Source: Treponema sp. UBA3662
Lineage (GTDB): Bacteria > Spirochaetota > Spirochaetia > Treponematales > Treponemataceae
NCBI GenBank assembly: GCA_002373205.1
Contig: DFJV01000014.1
Location: 1-10,288 of the forward strand
DNA length: 10,288 nucleotides
Direction of reading: 5' to 3'
Shown here: positions 1 through 6,856 of the stretch, piece by piece
Numbering within the stretch: position 1 is the first letter of the stretch
Layout of the letters: each line of letters opens with the position of its first letter
The notes under the pieces: model-generated
Database searches by the model: none
What the model saw: the letters and a program-made list of their open reading frames with translations, nothing else
Told to the model about the DNA's origin: nothing
Translations under genes and position numbers: made by a program

Positions 1-100
1 AAACGCCGCCCGCAACGCCTGCTAATTTCTATACAGATGGTTGCATCTTAAACTGCGAGTTTTCGTAGCGAACGCCCAATACCCCCGCCTAACGAAGAAC

Positions 101-128
101 CGTCACCCTGAACTTGATTCAGGGTCTG
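101..128. repeat. Dispersed palindromic repeat unit (CCCTGAA/TTCAGGG)
   Basis: A perfect 7-bp inverted repeat, CCCTGAA at 106-112 and TTCAGGG at 118-124 with a 5-nt loop, sits in a GTCA...GTCTG frame. This form is typical of small palindromic repeats scattered between genes in many bacterial genomes. It lies downstream of the PIN gene. I see no gene in the rest of 1-197. The gene to the left, if any, is outside the window. Confidence 0.6.
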
Positions 129-197
129 TCCACCCCCTATCTTCATCTTCCACAAATTCCGGGTCGCCCCCGAAGACCAAGAACTACTTGTTTTTCA

Positions 198-545
198 TTA
201 CCATATAGTTTTTACATTATACAATGGAATCTTAGAATCTGTTGTTACAATTGTTAAATCATTTTCAATTGCTTGTGCAATTAACAATCTGTCAAACGGA
301 TCCTTATGTATATCTGGCAAAGCCTTTATCGCTTCCGCATCATATTCTGTCGGCGGAAGATATATAAATTCCTCATTCTCCAGAACAATTTTTAGTTTTG
401 GAATGTCAATATTAAATTGCAATGTACCTTTTGCCTGCTTGATTGCAATTTCCCATAAAGATGCAAAACTAAAAAAACATCTTTTTGTTTCCATAATGTT
501 TTTGGCAGTGGAAGAGAGTTCATCATTACCTGACACATACATCAC
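198..545 (-). CDS. PIN-domain (VapC-type) toxin, N-terminally deleted and probably inactive
   Basis: This resembles type II toxins of the PIN family, which are metal-dependent ribonucleases held in check by the antitoxin encoded just upstream. Numbered from the GTG at 545 (115 aa), it keeps LWEIAIK (Glu32), the HKDPFDRLLIAQA motif (Asp82, Asp85) and the IVTTD motif (Asp103). Family members of this type normally begin with about 20 residues containing L-L-D-T-H, whose Asp is the first metal ligand. Here the protein starts MMYVSGNDELSS, so that strand and Asp are absent. No in-frame start lies further upstream, because the frame closes with TGA at 564-566. The GTG overlaps the antitoxin stop (GTGA), the usual coupling; an ATG one codon later at 542 is an alternative. 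The missing 12-15 residues suggest an in-frame deletion at the gene junction. Family assignment is secure; loss of activity is inferred. Confidence 0.85.
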   Translation of the reverse strand: MMYVSGNDELSSTAKNIMETKRCFFSFASLWEIAIKQAKGTLQFNIDIPKLKIVLENEEFIYLPPTEYDAEAIKALPDIHKDPFDRLLIAQAIENDLTIVTTDSKIPLYNVKTIW

Positions 546-763
546 ATATACTCCGCAAATTCTTCAAGTGGCTCATCAAAATCTGGAGACATTTTGCAAG
601 GTATATCTTTTAAGCAACCAAAACCTTTTTTTCTTGTTTCAGTATTACTTTGTTTTTCAGAAGTATTAAACTTATAAAACATATAGTCAACATAAGACGC
701 AATTTCTTCCAGTGCTGCCTGAGGGAGCGTTTTCAGTTTGCTTTCAAGTCCTGCATATACCAT
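542..763 (-). CDS. DUF2281-type antitoxin
   Basis: This 73-aa protein carries the pattern of DUF2281 antitoxins paired with PIN toxins. A helical N-terminal part (LPQAALEEIASYVDYMFY, 13-30) is followed by a basic linker and the signature FGCLKDIP (48-55) and MSPDFDEPLEEFAEYM (58-73). In the family the C-terminal segment wraps the toxin and the N-terminal half dimerises and binds DNA. The start is supported by GGAGG seven bases upstream of the ATG. The stop overlaps the toxin start, so the pair is translationally coupled. The gene begins 39 bp after the GH95-like gene on the same strand, so read-through from that gene is possible. I see no clear promoter of its own in the gap, and one could lie inside the upstream gene. 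Confidence 0.85.
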   Translation of the reverse strand: MVYAGLESKLKTLPQAALEEIASYVDYMFYKFNTSEKQSNTETRKKGFGCLKDIPCKMSPDFDEPLEEFAEYM

Positions 764-802
764 ACAATACCTCCGTGTTTTCTGATTCTGCTATAACAAT
801 CT

Positions 803-2812
803 TCAAATCGTCGTAGGAAGAACGTTCAGTATGTCCAAAGAATTTTCGCTGAAGGCTGCTTCATAAGACTTGCCCTTGTAAACAACAATCACGCTTTCTG
901 CATGGCGGCTTGCAGGCATGGCCTTTAAATCCGCAGCCTTAAGGTTCCCGTCCTTCCATTCAATGTTCAGAATAAGGTTACCCTTTACCCTTACCCCTTC
1001 CAAGCGTCCGCTCTTCCAGGCAGAAGAAAGGCCAGGCAAAAGCTCTATCTGCACCACTCCGTCCTTATACTCGCTCTGAACAATACCGCTGTTCATCTGG
1101 CTTAGGCACTTACCCGCAAAGAACAAGGGTGAAAATTCATTTTCAAAAACTGCCGGAAATTCCTTTGCTTTTTTTTGCTTAGAAGTCTTTCCACCTTCAT
1201 CATTGGGCAAAGCAGAAAGGGAGGCACGCAGAGCCTTCCACTTTTCCGCATCAGATTTTTTGTCTTCAAGCTTAAGGTAGCCACAGCAGCTTATTGCGCA
1301 GTCAAAGAGACTTGCAATAAGATTTTTTTCTTCATCAGAAAGAACAAAATCCCTGCCCAAAAAATCAGCAAAAAATTCACAGGCAGACTTTATTACATAA
1401 AAATTCTTTCGCAAGAATTTTGCATCCAACGTGCGCTCGTAGCAATCCTTTATAAAAAGGGCTATTTTTATTCCGCCAAGAGGCACTATGCTTTCCTTGT
1501 TGCCGTCCGCCAAAGGTGCACTGTCTCCCCACAAGTCCGTGCTGTCAAAGGCGGCAAAGCCTTCCATGCCAAACATTACGCGGGCTGTCTTTTTTCCGTT
1601 CTTGTAGACTCTCTTTAGCAAAGCGGATGGAAGTTCCTGCCCCATTGCAAAGTTCAATAAATCAAGGGAAATGCCAGACCTTCCCTGAGGGGAATCAAAA
1701 CTATTGTTCCAAAGTCCCCAGTAGCCAGGCCCCGGAACCTCATTCTTTTTTAAAGAAGAAACATGCAGGTAGCGGCACCAGTTCCAGAACAATTCATTTG
1801 CAAAGGAAGTTTTTTCCATGCTCTTGGACAAAATGTCTTCTATAAATATGCTGCTTTCTTCCGCAGAATCAAGCGTAAGTTTTTCCTGGTTGAAAAGCTC
1901 CGAAAATTCAGAAACGTGTTCTTTGTAGGAATCTGAATACTCGCAGGATGATGCAAAGCAAAGTTTTTTTAGGGCAAAATCAGAAGACCAAGTTGCAAGC
2001 GAATTCTGGGAAGAATGTACGTTGCCCTTTTTCATGTTGTAGCTGCCCTTGCGCCAGGCAGACTGAACGTCTATGTAAATAACAACTTCATCAGCAGAAT
2101 CTACGATTAGGCTTGCGCCAGAAGTCTTTACCCTTCCGCCGGAACAAACTGCGGTTGCCATAAGCGTAAAAGGAATTCCGTGTGTGTCCTGAAGGGCTAT
2201 TGTATCGTCTGCCAGGGCAATTGCCTTGGAGACATAGTTGCCCCGGTCCAGGCTTGCCCTAAGGTGAATGCTCTTTGGAGTGGATGCCCCAATGTGAATT
2301 ATAACCACGTCCTGCGTTTGGCTTACAAATACATCGCGGTAGTATTCAATGCTGCTTCCCCTCATTCCGCTGCTGAAAATTGCGGTGCTTGGCAGGGGGC
2401 TTTCCGAAGTAAAGGTTGTGTTTGCAACTCCGGTCTCAAAATCCAGGGAACGCTTGTAGCCAGAACATTCGCTGTAGGGAACTGCACCTTCTGCAAGGAA
2501 AAAATCTATGTGCAGCTCTCCTGCCGTCTGGTACATTGCGTGGTTCTTTACGATTGGATTAAAACAGCTGTGAATCAAATCCTGAACTTCTGCATTGCGC
2601 CCTTCTTTTACAAAGGCATTTATTTTTTGCAGGGACTTTCGGCAGCTGGGATTGTTGCGGTCAATAAATGAGGACGACCAAATAGACTCTTCATTAAGCT
2701 GAATTACTTCGTGCGAGGGATTACCCCAGACCATTGCTCCAAGCCTACCGTTTCCTACAGGAAAAGCCTGTTCCCAATTCTGTGCGGGAGATTTACTGCA
2801 GATTGTTTTCAT
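803..2812 (-). CDS. GH95 (alpha-L-fucosidase-like) protein lacking catalytic motifs
   Basis: This 669-aa protein has the family GH95 layout. The N-terminal beta domain opens with WEQAFPVGNGRLGAMVWG and LNEESIW (13-45). A helical-barrel remnant follows (GLWNNS 366-371, STDLWGDSAP 424-433, FLRKNF 467-471 area), then the C-terminal beta domain with LLPGLSSAWKSGRLEGVRVKG (591-611) and IEWKDGNL. Family members are usually 750-800 aa. The catalytic parts are lost or changed here. The N-I-N motif after GLWN is S-L-D (382-384). The loop that should hold the S-P-E-N general acid is absent between FADFLGRDF (481-489) and the next helix. The R-H-x-S-H segment is missing, and the D-G-N-F motif is replaced by FENEF (556-560). 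There is no signal peptide, so the protein is likely cytoplasmic. AGAGGA lies six bases before the ATG. The frame is intact, so it may be a non-hydrolytic carbohydrate-binding relative or an early decaying gene. Confidence 0.8.
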   Translation of the reverse strand: MKTICSKSPAQNWEQAFPVGNGRLGAMVWGNPSHEVIQLNEESIWSSSFIDRNNPSCRKSLQKINAFVKEGRNAEVQDLIHSCFNPIVKNHAMYQTAGELHIDFFLAEGAVPYSECSGYKRSLDFETGVANTTFTSESPLPSTAIFSSGMRGSSIEYYRDVFVSQTQDVVIIHIGASTPKSIHLRASLDRGNYVSKAIALADDTIALQDTHGIPFTLMATAVCSGGRVKTSGASLIVDSADEVVIYIDVQSAWRKGSYNMKKGNVHSSQNSLATWSSDFALKKLCFASSCEYSDSYKEHVSEFSELFNQEKLTLDSAEESSIFIEDILSKSMEKTSFANELFWNWCRYLHVSSLKKNEVPGPGYWGLWNNSFDSPQGRSGISLDLLNFAMGQELPSALLKRVYKNGKKTARVMFGMEGFAAFDSTDLWGDSAPLADGNKESIVPLGGIKIALFIKDCYERTLDAKFLRKNFYVIKSACEFFADFLGRDFVLSDEEKNLIASLFDCAISCCGYLKLEDKKSDAEKWKALRASLSALPNDEGGKTSKQKKAKEFPAVFENEFSPLFFAGKCLSQMNSGIVQSEYKDGVVQIELLPGLSSAWKSGRLEGVRVKGNLILNIEWKDGNLKAADLKAMPASRHAESVIVVYKGKSYEAAFSENSLDILNVLPTTI

Positions 2813-2847
2813 TGATATCCTCTGGAACGTTTTCTATAGTTGAATTC

Positions 2848-2876
2848 ATTCTATCATAAAAGCAAAAATATTCCCA
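2848..2876 (-). promoter_or_regulatory. Possible promoter of the GH95-like gene
   Basis: Read on the minus strand, TGGGAA (2876-2871) is followed after 17 bp by TAGAAT (2853-2848), about 35 bp before the ATG. The -10 box is good but the -35 box is weak. It lies just after the rlmB terminator, where a promoter is expected. Confidence 0.4.
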
Positions 2877-2878
2877 CT

Positions 2879-2917
2879 AAAAAAAATGCCGGCACGCCCA
2901 CCCATGACCGCACCGGC
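2879..2917 (-). terminator. Rho-independent terminator after rlmB
   Basis: On the minus strand GCCGG (2917-2913) pairs with CCGGC (2892-2888). A further CG/CG pair may form inside, with a loop of about 20 nt, and eight T follow the stem (2886-2879). It lies about 120 bp after the rlmB stop and before the GH95-like gene. The 2918-3037 stretch between it and rlmB is A+T-rich and holds nothing recognisable. Confidence 0.6.
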
Positions 2918-3037
2918 TAAAGATAAATATTTGATAAGGAGATTATTTAGTTTAGCATATATAAATGCATTTGTGAATATAATTCAGATACAAAAATTCA
3001 AAAACTTTAGCAAAATCGATATAATTTTTTGTAATAT

Positions 3038-3808
3038 TTAGGAAATAGACTGGCGGTAGCGTTCATAAAGCAGAACCCCCGCCGCTACAGAAACATTCAG
3101 GCTGTCTATTTTGCCGCAAGTTGGTATGGAAACAACGGAGTCGCACTGCTCTCCCAAGAGCCGGCTTATTCCGTTGCCTTCGCTGCCCATAACAAAGCAG
3201 GTTCTTTTTGCAAAGGATATGTCCTGCAAAGGCTCTCCACCGGCATCAGCCCCGTAAACCCAAAAGCCGGCTTCTTTTAGCTGCTCAGTGGCCCTTACCA
3301 GGTTGGAAACAACGGCCGTGTTTACCCATGCGCTTGCACCCGCGCTTGAACGTGCCACAATCTCGTTGTTCTGAACGTCATTCATTCCCCTGCGCTCGGG
3401 AAGAATCAGAAGGGAGGCTCCAAACTGGTCGCAGGAACGCAATATTGCTCCAACATTGTGGGGGTCTGTTACGCTGTCAAGGATTACGACGGTTGCAGAT
3501 TCACCAACAGAAGAAAGCCACTGGTCAAGCTGAACCAAATTGCTAGCCTTGGCCTTTTCGCCCTGAACGCTAAGCACAATTCCGCGGTGGTCTTGGGCCA
3601 ATTGCGGAAGACTTTGAACCATTGCGTCAAGTTCATCTTCCGAAACCTGACTGCATGGAATTTGAGCTTCTTTTGCCAAAGAGAGGATTTTCTTAATTCT
3701 TGGTCCAGCCTTGCTGTAGAAGAGGGAGGGCTGGCCACCGCTCTTTTCCTGGGCATAGCGGCGAACCCTTTCTTCTACGGCATGAAAGCCTGTGTATATG
3801 TTAGACAT
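3038..3808 (-). CDS. rlmB: 23S rRNA (guanosine-2'-O-)-methyltransferase, SpoU/RlmB family
   Basis: This 256-aa protein has the layout of RlmB. A substrate-binding N-terminal domain opens with YTGFHAVEERV, and the SpoU/TrmH knotted methyltransferase domain follows. Motif 1 is ILDSVTDPHNVGAILRSCDQFGA (109-131), with the catalytic-type N-x-G-A-I-x-R-S. Motif 2 is FVMGSEGNGIS (205-215), and motif 3 is IPTCGKIDSLNVSVAAGVLLYE (228-249). The last two form the SAM-binding knot. RlmB methylates the 2'-oxygen of G2251 in the ribosomal P loop. The length is normal. No good ribosome binding site precedes the ATG (the upstream bases read TTTTCTAAAAACTA), unlike the accessory genes further right. Other SpoU methyltransferases are possible, but the N-terminal domain favours RlmB. 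Confidence 0.9.
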   Translation of the reverse strand: MSNIYTGFHAVEERVRRYAQEKSGGQPSLFYSKAGPRIKKILSLAKEAQIPCSQVSEDELDAMVQSLPQLAQDHRGIVLSVQGEKAKASNLVQLDQWLSSVGESATVVILDSVTDPHNVGAILRSCDQFGASLLILPERRGMNDVQNNEIVARSSAGASAWVNTAVVSNLVRATEQLKEAGFWVYGADAGGEPLQDISFAKRTCFVMGSEGNGISRLLGEQCDSVVSIPTCGKIDSLNVSVAAGVLLYERYRQSIS

Positions 3809-3818
3809 TAGTTTTTAG

Positions 3819-3930
3819 AAAATTGCTGTTCCAAAAATACTACGCATTTTTTCCGCCGTTGGGAGTTGCTCCCAGAGGTCGCAACATTTTACAAAATTGT
3901 TGCTCCAAAAATGCTACGCATTTTTTCCGC
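3819..3930. repeat. Direct 38-bp repeat pair with nested palindromes, one copy covering the ychJ end
   Basis: The stretch 3819-3856 recurs at 3893-3930 with three mismatches in 38 bases. The second copy contains the last codons and stop of ychJ, so the first looks like a duplicate of the gene's tail. Between them lie the hairpin TGGGAG-TTG-CTCCCA (3860-3874) and a palindrome of GCAACA...TGTTGC (3881-3903). The whole 105-bp gap between ychJ and rlmB is thus repeat-derived. Confidence 0.7.
3907..3925 (-). terminator. Short hairpin over the ychJ stop codon, possible terminator
   Basis: On the minus strand AAAAATGC-GTA-GCATTTTT forms an 8-bp stem with a 3-nt loop, and the ychJ TAG stop begins in that loop. 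The T-rich right arm makes it terminator-like, but the stem is mostly A:T, so strength is doubtful. Confidence 0.35.
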
Positions 3931-4441
3931 AACAATTTTTATATTTTTTTCCGCTACCGCATGGGCAGGGTTCGTTTCTTCCTATTTTGCGGCCTTCGCG
4001 GACAACTGTTGTTGGGCGGAGGAGGCCTTCGCTGTAGAGCCATTTGCCGTCTATCTTCCTAAAGCCTGCAACTTCGTGATGAACGTCGCGGATACCCTTC
4101 TGTGTATAGATGGCTTCAAATTCTACTACGCCTTCTGTATCATCCGCACCGCCTTTTTCTGTGCGGAGAATCTTAAGACCGTGCCAGGTGCTCTTGTTGC
4201 TCCAGTCTTCCGTAGCCTTGCGGTCTATTTCCGCAATCTTTTCACCGCGCTCAACCGTATTAACAATAAAGTCAATGTTATGCACAACATATGCTGAATA
4301 GCGGGCCCTCATCAAGTCTTCTGCAGTAGCCGCTTCTTTTGTACCGTTAAGGATACCTTCACAACACTCTGAATATTTCTTTCCACTGCAGCATGGGCAG
4401 GGATCAGATGATTTTACTTCTTTTACTTCTGTTTCACTCAT
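3914..4441 (-). CDS. ychJ: YchJ-family (UPF0225) protein with two SEC-C zinc motifs
   Basis: This 175-aa protein matches the YchJ family end to end. An N-terminal SEC-C-like motif, PCPCCSGKKYSECC (14-27), is followed by the central NTF2-like domain with LMRARYSAYV (43-52), STWHGLKIL (84-92) and VEFEAIYTQKG (106-116). A canonical C-terminal SEC-C motif, NEPCPCGSGKKYKNCC (156-171), ends the protein. The paired Cys of each motif are expected to hold Zn, as in the SecA tail. The cellular role of YchJ is not settled. I chose the ATG at 4441 because the protein start then matches the family; a TTG at 4459 would add six residues and overlap the upstream stop. It follows the XRE gene by 11 bp on the same strand, so the two are probably cotranscribed. 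Confidence 0.88.
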   Translation of the reverse strand: MSETEVKEVKSSDPCPCCSGKKYSECCEGILNGTKEAATAEDLMRARYSAYVVHNIDFIVNTVERGEKIAEIDRKATEDWSNKSTWHGLKILRTEKGGADDTEGVVEFEAIYTQKGIRDVHHEVAGFRKIDGKWLYSEGLLRPTTVVREGRKIGRNEPCPCGSGKKYKNCCGKNA

Positions 4442-4452
4442 AATGCGCCATT

Positions 4453-4713
4453 TTAGCAAATCAGAGAGTTTTCTTCAAGGGAGTTGGTGGCCATCCATTT
4501 TTGTTCGCTTAGGGTGGCAAAGTCGGAAAGTGATAAAGAAAAATATTTTGCAGCGTTGTAGATTACAGGAAGAGAGGGTATTTTTTTGCCGTTTTCAATT
4601 TCCGAAATATACACCTGATGCGAATCTATTGCTCCGGCAAGCATTTCTTGAAAAATTCCCTTATTCTGCCGCAGCTCCTTAAAAGCCTGAGCCACCACAC
4701 TGCTAATCGACAT
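4453..4713 (-). CDS. XRE-family helix-turn-helix regulator
   Basis: This 86-aa protein is essentially a lone HTH_3/XRE domain. Residues 5-70 fit the five-helix fold: AQAFKELRQNKGIFQEMLAGAI, then the recognition region SHQVYISEIENGKKIPSLPVIYNAAKYFSLSLSDF, with the usual Y-I-S-x-I-E-N-G-K-K-x-P-S signature. No sensor or effector domain follows. It is divergent from the Sel1/nuclease operon, whose promoter lies in the shared 103-bp gap, so control of that operon is plausible. Cotranscription with ychJ downstream is likely. There is no clear Shine-Dalgarno before the ATG. On the minus strand TATTCT lies seven bases before the start, so a very short leader or a leaderless transcript is possible. 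I found no convincing operator palindrome in the gap. Confidence 0.85.
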   Translation of the reverse strand: MSISSVVAQAFKELRQNKGIFQEMLAGAIDSHQVYISEIENGKKIPSLPVIYNAAKYFSLSLSDFATLSEQKWMATNSLEENSLIC

Positions 4714-4738
4714 CTTATATAGAATAAAGTGAATTAAG

Positions 4739-4767
4739 TTGAAAAGTTATAAGCTATCATTTATAAT
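4739..4767 (+). promoter_or_regulatory. Consensus sigma-70 promoter of the Sel1/nuclease operon
   Basis: TTGAAA (4739-4744) and TATAAT (4762-4767) are separated by exactly 17 bp. Transcription would start near 4774, giving a leader of about 43 nt before the ATG at 4817. This is the best plain sigma-70 promoter in the window, and it overlaps the upstream side of the divergent XRE gene. Confidence 0.75.
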
Positions 4768-4816
4768 TTAAAAATATAATTCAGATGTTTATATTGAGCT
4801 GTCTTTGGAGAATTTT

Positions 4817-5431
4817 ATGAACAACCATTTTTTCAGTTTTGACGAAGAAGATCTGCGGTCTAAGATTGGTGAAAGTCGGTTTGAATCATTGACTTACAAC
4901 GAAAAAATCAAACAGTTATACATTATTAATAATTGGAAAATTGAATCAACATCAACAGCAAGAAGAATATTATCAGAATATTGGAACAAACTATCAGATT
5001 TAGACACCTTGTTTAATTATAGAAATAAATCACCAGAACATGAAATCGCTATAAAACTGATCTTACCATGTATTTTACCTTATTATATTGACAAAACTAT
5101 ACCGTCCGATTACAAAAAGGATTACAAGGAAGCAACTATATGTTACTTAGAAGCAACGAAACAAGAAAATGCAGAATCTCAATTCTATCTTGGAAATATG
5201 TATTTTTTTGGTGACTACGTAATGCAGAATTATGAAAAAGCATTTGAACAGTATACAAAAGCTGTCGAACAAGGTTATTCAAAGGCTTTAGTTAATCTTG
5301 GCGGTATGTATTTATTAGGCAAATATGTAAAACAGGATTATAATATAGCAATCGAATACTACAAAAAAGCAACGGAACAAGATAACAGCTATGCTATGAT
5401 ATACACAGAAACTCTTAGAAGCATTGAATAA
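4817..5431 (+). CDS. Sel1-like repeat protein
   Basis: This 204-aa protein has an N-terminal helical part of about 95 residues that I do not recognise. Sel1-like repeats follow: a partial unit near 101-118 (DYKEATICYLEATKQ), then AESQFYLGNMYFFGDYVMQNYEKAFEQYTKAVEQ (119-152) and SKALVNLGGMYLLGKYVKQDYNIAIEYYKKATEQ (155-188). Such repeats are alpha-alpha solenoids that bind other proteins. There is no signal peptide, so the protein is probably cytoplasmic. The start at 4817 is chosen for its GGAG six bases upstream; a TTG at 4805 is less likely. The gene is visibly more A+T-rich than those to its left. The nuclease-like gene follows 17 bp after the stop, so the two probably form one operon and may act together. 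Confidence 0.8.
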   Translation: MNNHFFSFDEEDLRSKIGESRFESLTYNEKIKQLYIINNWKIESTSTARRILSEYWNKLSDLDTLFNYRNKSPEHEIAIKLILPCILPYYIDKTIPSDYKKDYKEATICYLEATKQENAESQFYLGNMYFFGDYVMQNYEKAFEQYTKAVEQGYSKALVNLGGMYLLGKYVKQDYNIAIEYYKKATEQDNSYAMIYTETLRSIE

Positions 5432-5448
5432 ACGAGGAGAATAACCAA

Positions 5449-6498
5449 ATGGACTACACAATTTTATGGAACAAAATCGTTTCCCAATTTAACAAAAACA
5501 TGAACTGCAAGGAAGAAATAGTGCAGGCTTCTTGGGAATTGCTGTTCTCAACGATTTTTAATTATTCTGAGCCAGACATCGATGCTCAGCGTTCCGTAAA
5601 AATGGGTGTTATGACGAAGAGGGCGGACATTGTGATAAAAAATGACAACGAAGATTTATTCGTTGTTGAATTAAAGCGCCATACCCTGCATGAAGGGCAG
5701 GAACAACTTTTTAGTTATTTAAATCAACTCAAAATTGATTTGGGTGTGCTTGTTTGCGACAAACTTTATATCTACGATTACGATTTTACAGTAAAGGATG
5801 GAGCGTATAAAAAACTTGAAATTCCATTTACATTAGACAACCCAAATGGAAGCCGCTTTATTGAGTTGTTTTCAAAGGAAAACTTTGACAAACAGAAGAT
5901 CAAAGAATTCATAAAAGATAGTAATGAAAGAAAAAATGCTGAAGATGAAATCAAAAAAGAACTTTCCTCAAAATTAATTTTTGATTTGTTAAAAAATCAT
6001 TTTTCAGAAAGATACCCAGATATTGATACGGAAAAAATTCTTTCATCATTCAATATTTCCATTACACCAAAATCCGCAATTCCGACCCCTGCAATACCTA
6101 CAACTCCCAATACATTTCAAAATTACTCATATTCACCTACTGCAAGTTTTAGTACGAAAGATGCGACACAATTTATGTTGAATGGCACTCCAACAGGCGG
6201 AAAAGGGCCAACCGTCTATGCATCCGTAAAAGCTTATGTCGAATCCCATACAGGCATATCCTTTGCGGAGTTACAGGCTGCATTCCCTGATTATTTAGCA
6301 AAGCCTGGATTTGGAAAAATGATCCGCCGCGTTGAAGATGTACCACCGAACGAATGGACAGGAAACCGCTTTAAAAGACAGCCTATTTTACTTTCTGACG
6401 GAACTCGAATTGTCGTTACAAATCAATGGAAACCAGATAACATGCACACTTTTATTGAAGGCGTAAAAAAGCTTGGAATAGAAATAAAAGCAATTTAA
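5449..6498 (+). CDS. PD-(D/E)XK nuclease-like protein with C-terminal DNA-interaction-type domain
   Basis: This 349-aa protein begins with a domain like the type I restriction HsdR N-terminal nuclease. It has an acidic helix (KEEIVQASWELL, 21-32), Asp60 in KRADIVIK, the core Glu74-x-Lys76 in FVVELKRH, and a following Q-L-x-S-Y-L (86-91). These match the D...ExK plus QxxxY pattern of PD-(D/E)XK enzymes. A charged helical segment (145-200) and a Pro/Ser/Thr-rich linker (207-245) lead to a compact C-terminal domain of about 95 residues (254-349). That domain has AELQAAFP, a run of basic residues and LLSDGTRIVVTNQW (314-327), a type I associate with restriction or defence proteins. No ATPase or methylase is adjacent. 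GAGGAG lies nine bases before the ATG. It is the second gene of the operon with the Sel1 protein. The catalytic fold is well supported; a defence role is inferred. Confidence 0.75.
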   Translation: MDYTILWNKIVSQFNKNMNCKEEIVQASWELLFSTIFNYSEPDIDAQRSVKMGVMTKRADIVIKNDNEDLFVVELKRHTLHEGQEQLFSYLNQLKIDLGVLVCDKLYIYDYDFTVKDGAYKKLEIPFTLDNPNGSRFIELFSKENFDKQKIKEFIKDSNERKNAEDEIKKELSSKLIFDLLKNHFSERYPDIDTEKILSSFNISITPKSAIPTPAIPTTPNTFQNYSYSPTASFSTKDATQFMLNGTPTGGKGPTVYASVKAYVESHTGISFAELQAAFPDYLAKPGFGKMIRRVEDVPPNEWTGNRFKRQPILLSDGTRIVVTNQWKPDNMHTFIEGVKKLGIEIKAI

Positions 6499-6525
6499 GC
6501 TTTATTATTACCCAATAAACAATAT

Positions 6526-6571
6526 AAACTGGCATATCGAGATTCTTTGTTTTATCCAGAATGCCAGTTTT
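6526..6571 (+). terminator. Inverted repeat downstream of the nuclease gene, likely terminator
   Basis: AAACTGGCAT (6526-6535) and ATGCCAGTTT (6561-6570) form a perfect 10-bp stem with a 25-nt loop, and only four T close it. It begins 28 bp after the nuclease stop and lies before the structured repeat. The large loop and short T run leave room for another role. Confidence 0.5.
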
Positions 6572-6615
6572 GCCCTCACCCTTAGCAAAACACACCTACT
6601 CTTCCACAAAAAAAG

Positions 6616-6744
6616 CCTACCCCCGATTGGAAGGGTGCGCGAAGCGCATTCCGACCGAAGGGAGGAATGGAGGCGAAAGCCAAAACCCTGGAAAGCGGGT
6701 TAGCAGACAAAAGCTGGTCCAAGAAAAAAAGAAAAATATTTTTT
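6616..6744 (+). ncRNA. Structured repeat, copy A (candidate noncoding RNA or structured DNA element)
   Basis: This segment recurs at 10048-10178. Shared blocks are CCTACCCCCGATTGGAAGGG, TTCCGACC, AAGGGAGGAATGGAG, AACCCTGGAAAGCGGGTT and GGTCCAA, ending in A-rich then T-rich sequence. Between the blocks lie hairpins whose sequence differs from copy B while pairing is kept: TGCGC-GAA-GCGCA (6636-6648) and GGC-GAAA-GCC (6672-6681). AACCC-N8-GGGTT (6684-6701) is kept in both. Outer helices CCTACCC/GGGAGG and TTGGAA/TTCCGA can also form. The GAAA tetraloop favours the plus strand as RNA. On the minus strand, however, the outer stem is followed by seven T, so direction is open. Together with the terminator and the downstream promoter, it accounts for most of the gene-free 6499-6856. 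Confidence 0.55.
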
Positions 6745-6746
6745 CA

Positions 6747-6780
6747 TTCCCGTGCATTGGGAATAAGAGTGTTTTATATT
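6747..6780 (+). promoter_or_regulatory. Dyad promoter A: TTCCC-N7-GGGAA, 12 bp (from TTGGGA), TATATT
   Basis: The 17-bp dyad at 6747-6763 is followed by TATATT at 6775-6780. The same dyad, flanking CATTCCCGTG and spacing recur at 8448-8481 before the second transcription unit. No good -35 hexamer lies 17 bp from TATATT. The dyad is centred about 32 bp before the expected start, where sigma region 4 normally binds. It should drive the double region-4 gene, with a leader of about 70 nt. Confidence 0.6.
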
Positions 6781-6856
6781 GTATATCATAAGGAAAGGGT
6801 GTCAACTTTTGCAAAAGATGCGCTCTTATATATTGTGGGCAGTTACGGAGGTTAAT

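Noticed and set aside
2180..2671. Plus-strand open frame of 163 codons inside the GH95-like gene
   Set aside because: It lies fully antisense to a gene with recognisable family motifs, and its protein is Cys-rich with no motif.
6561..6791. Plus-strand open frame of 76 codons spanning copy A of the repeat
   Set aside because: It covers a sequence whose sister copy changes hairpin lengths by amounts that break the frame, so the element is not coding.
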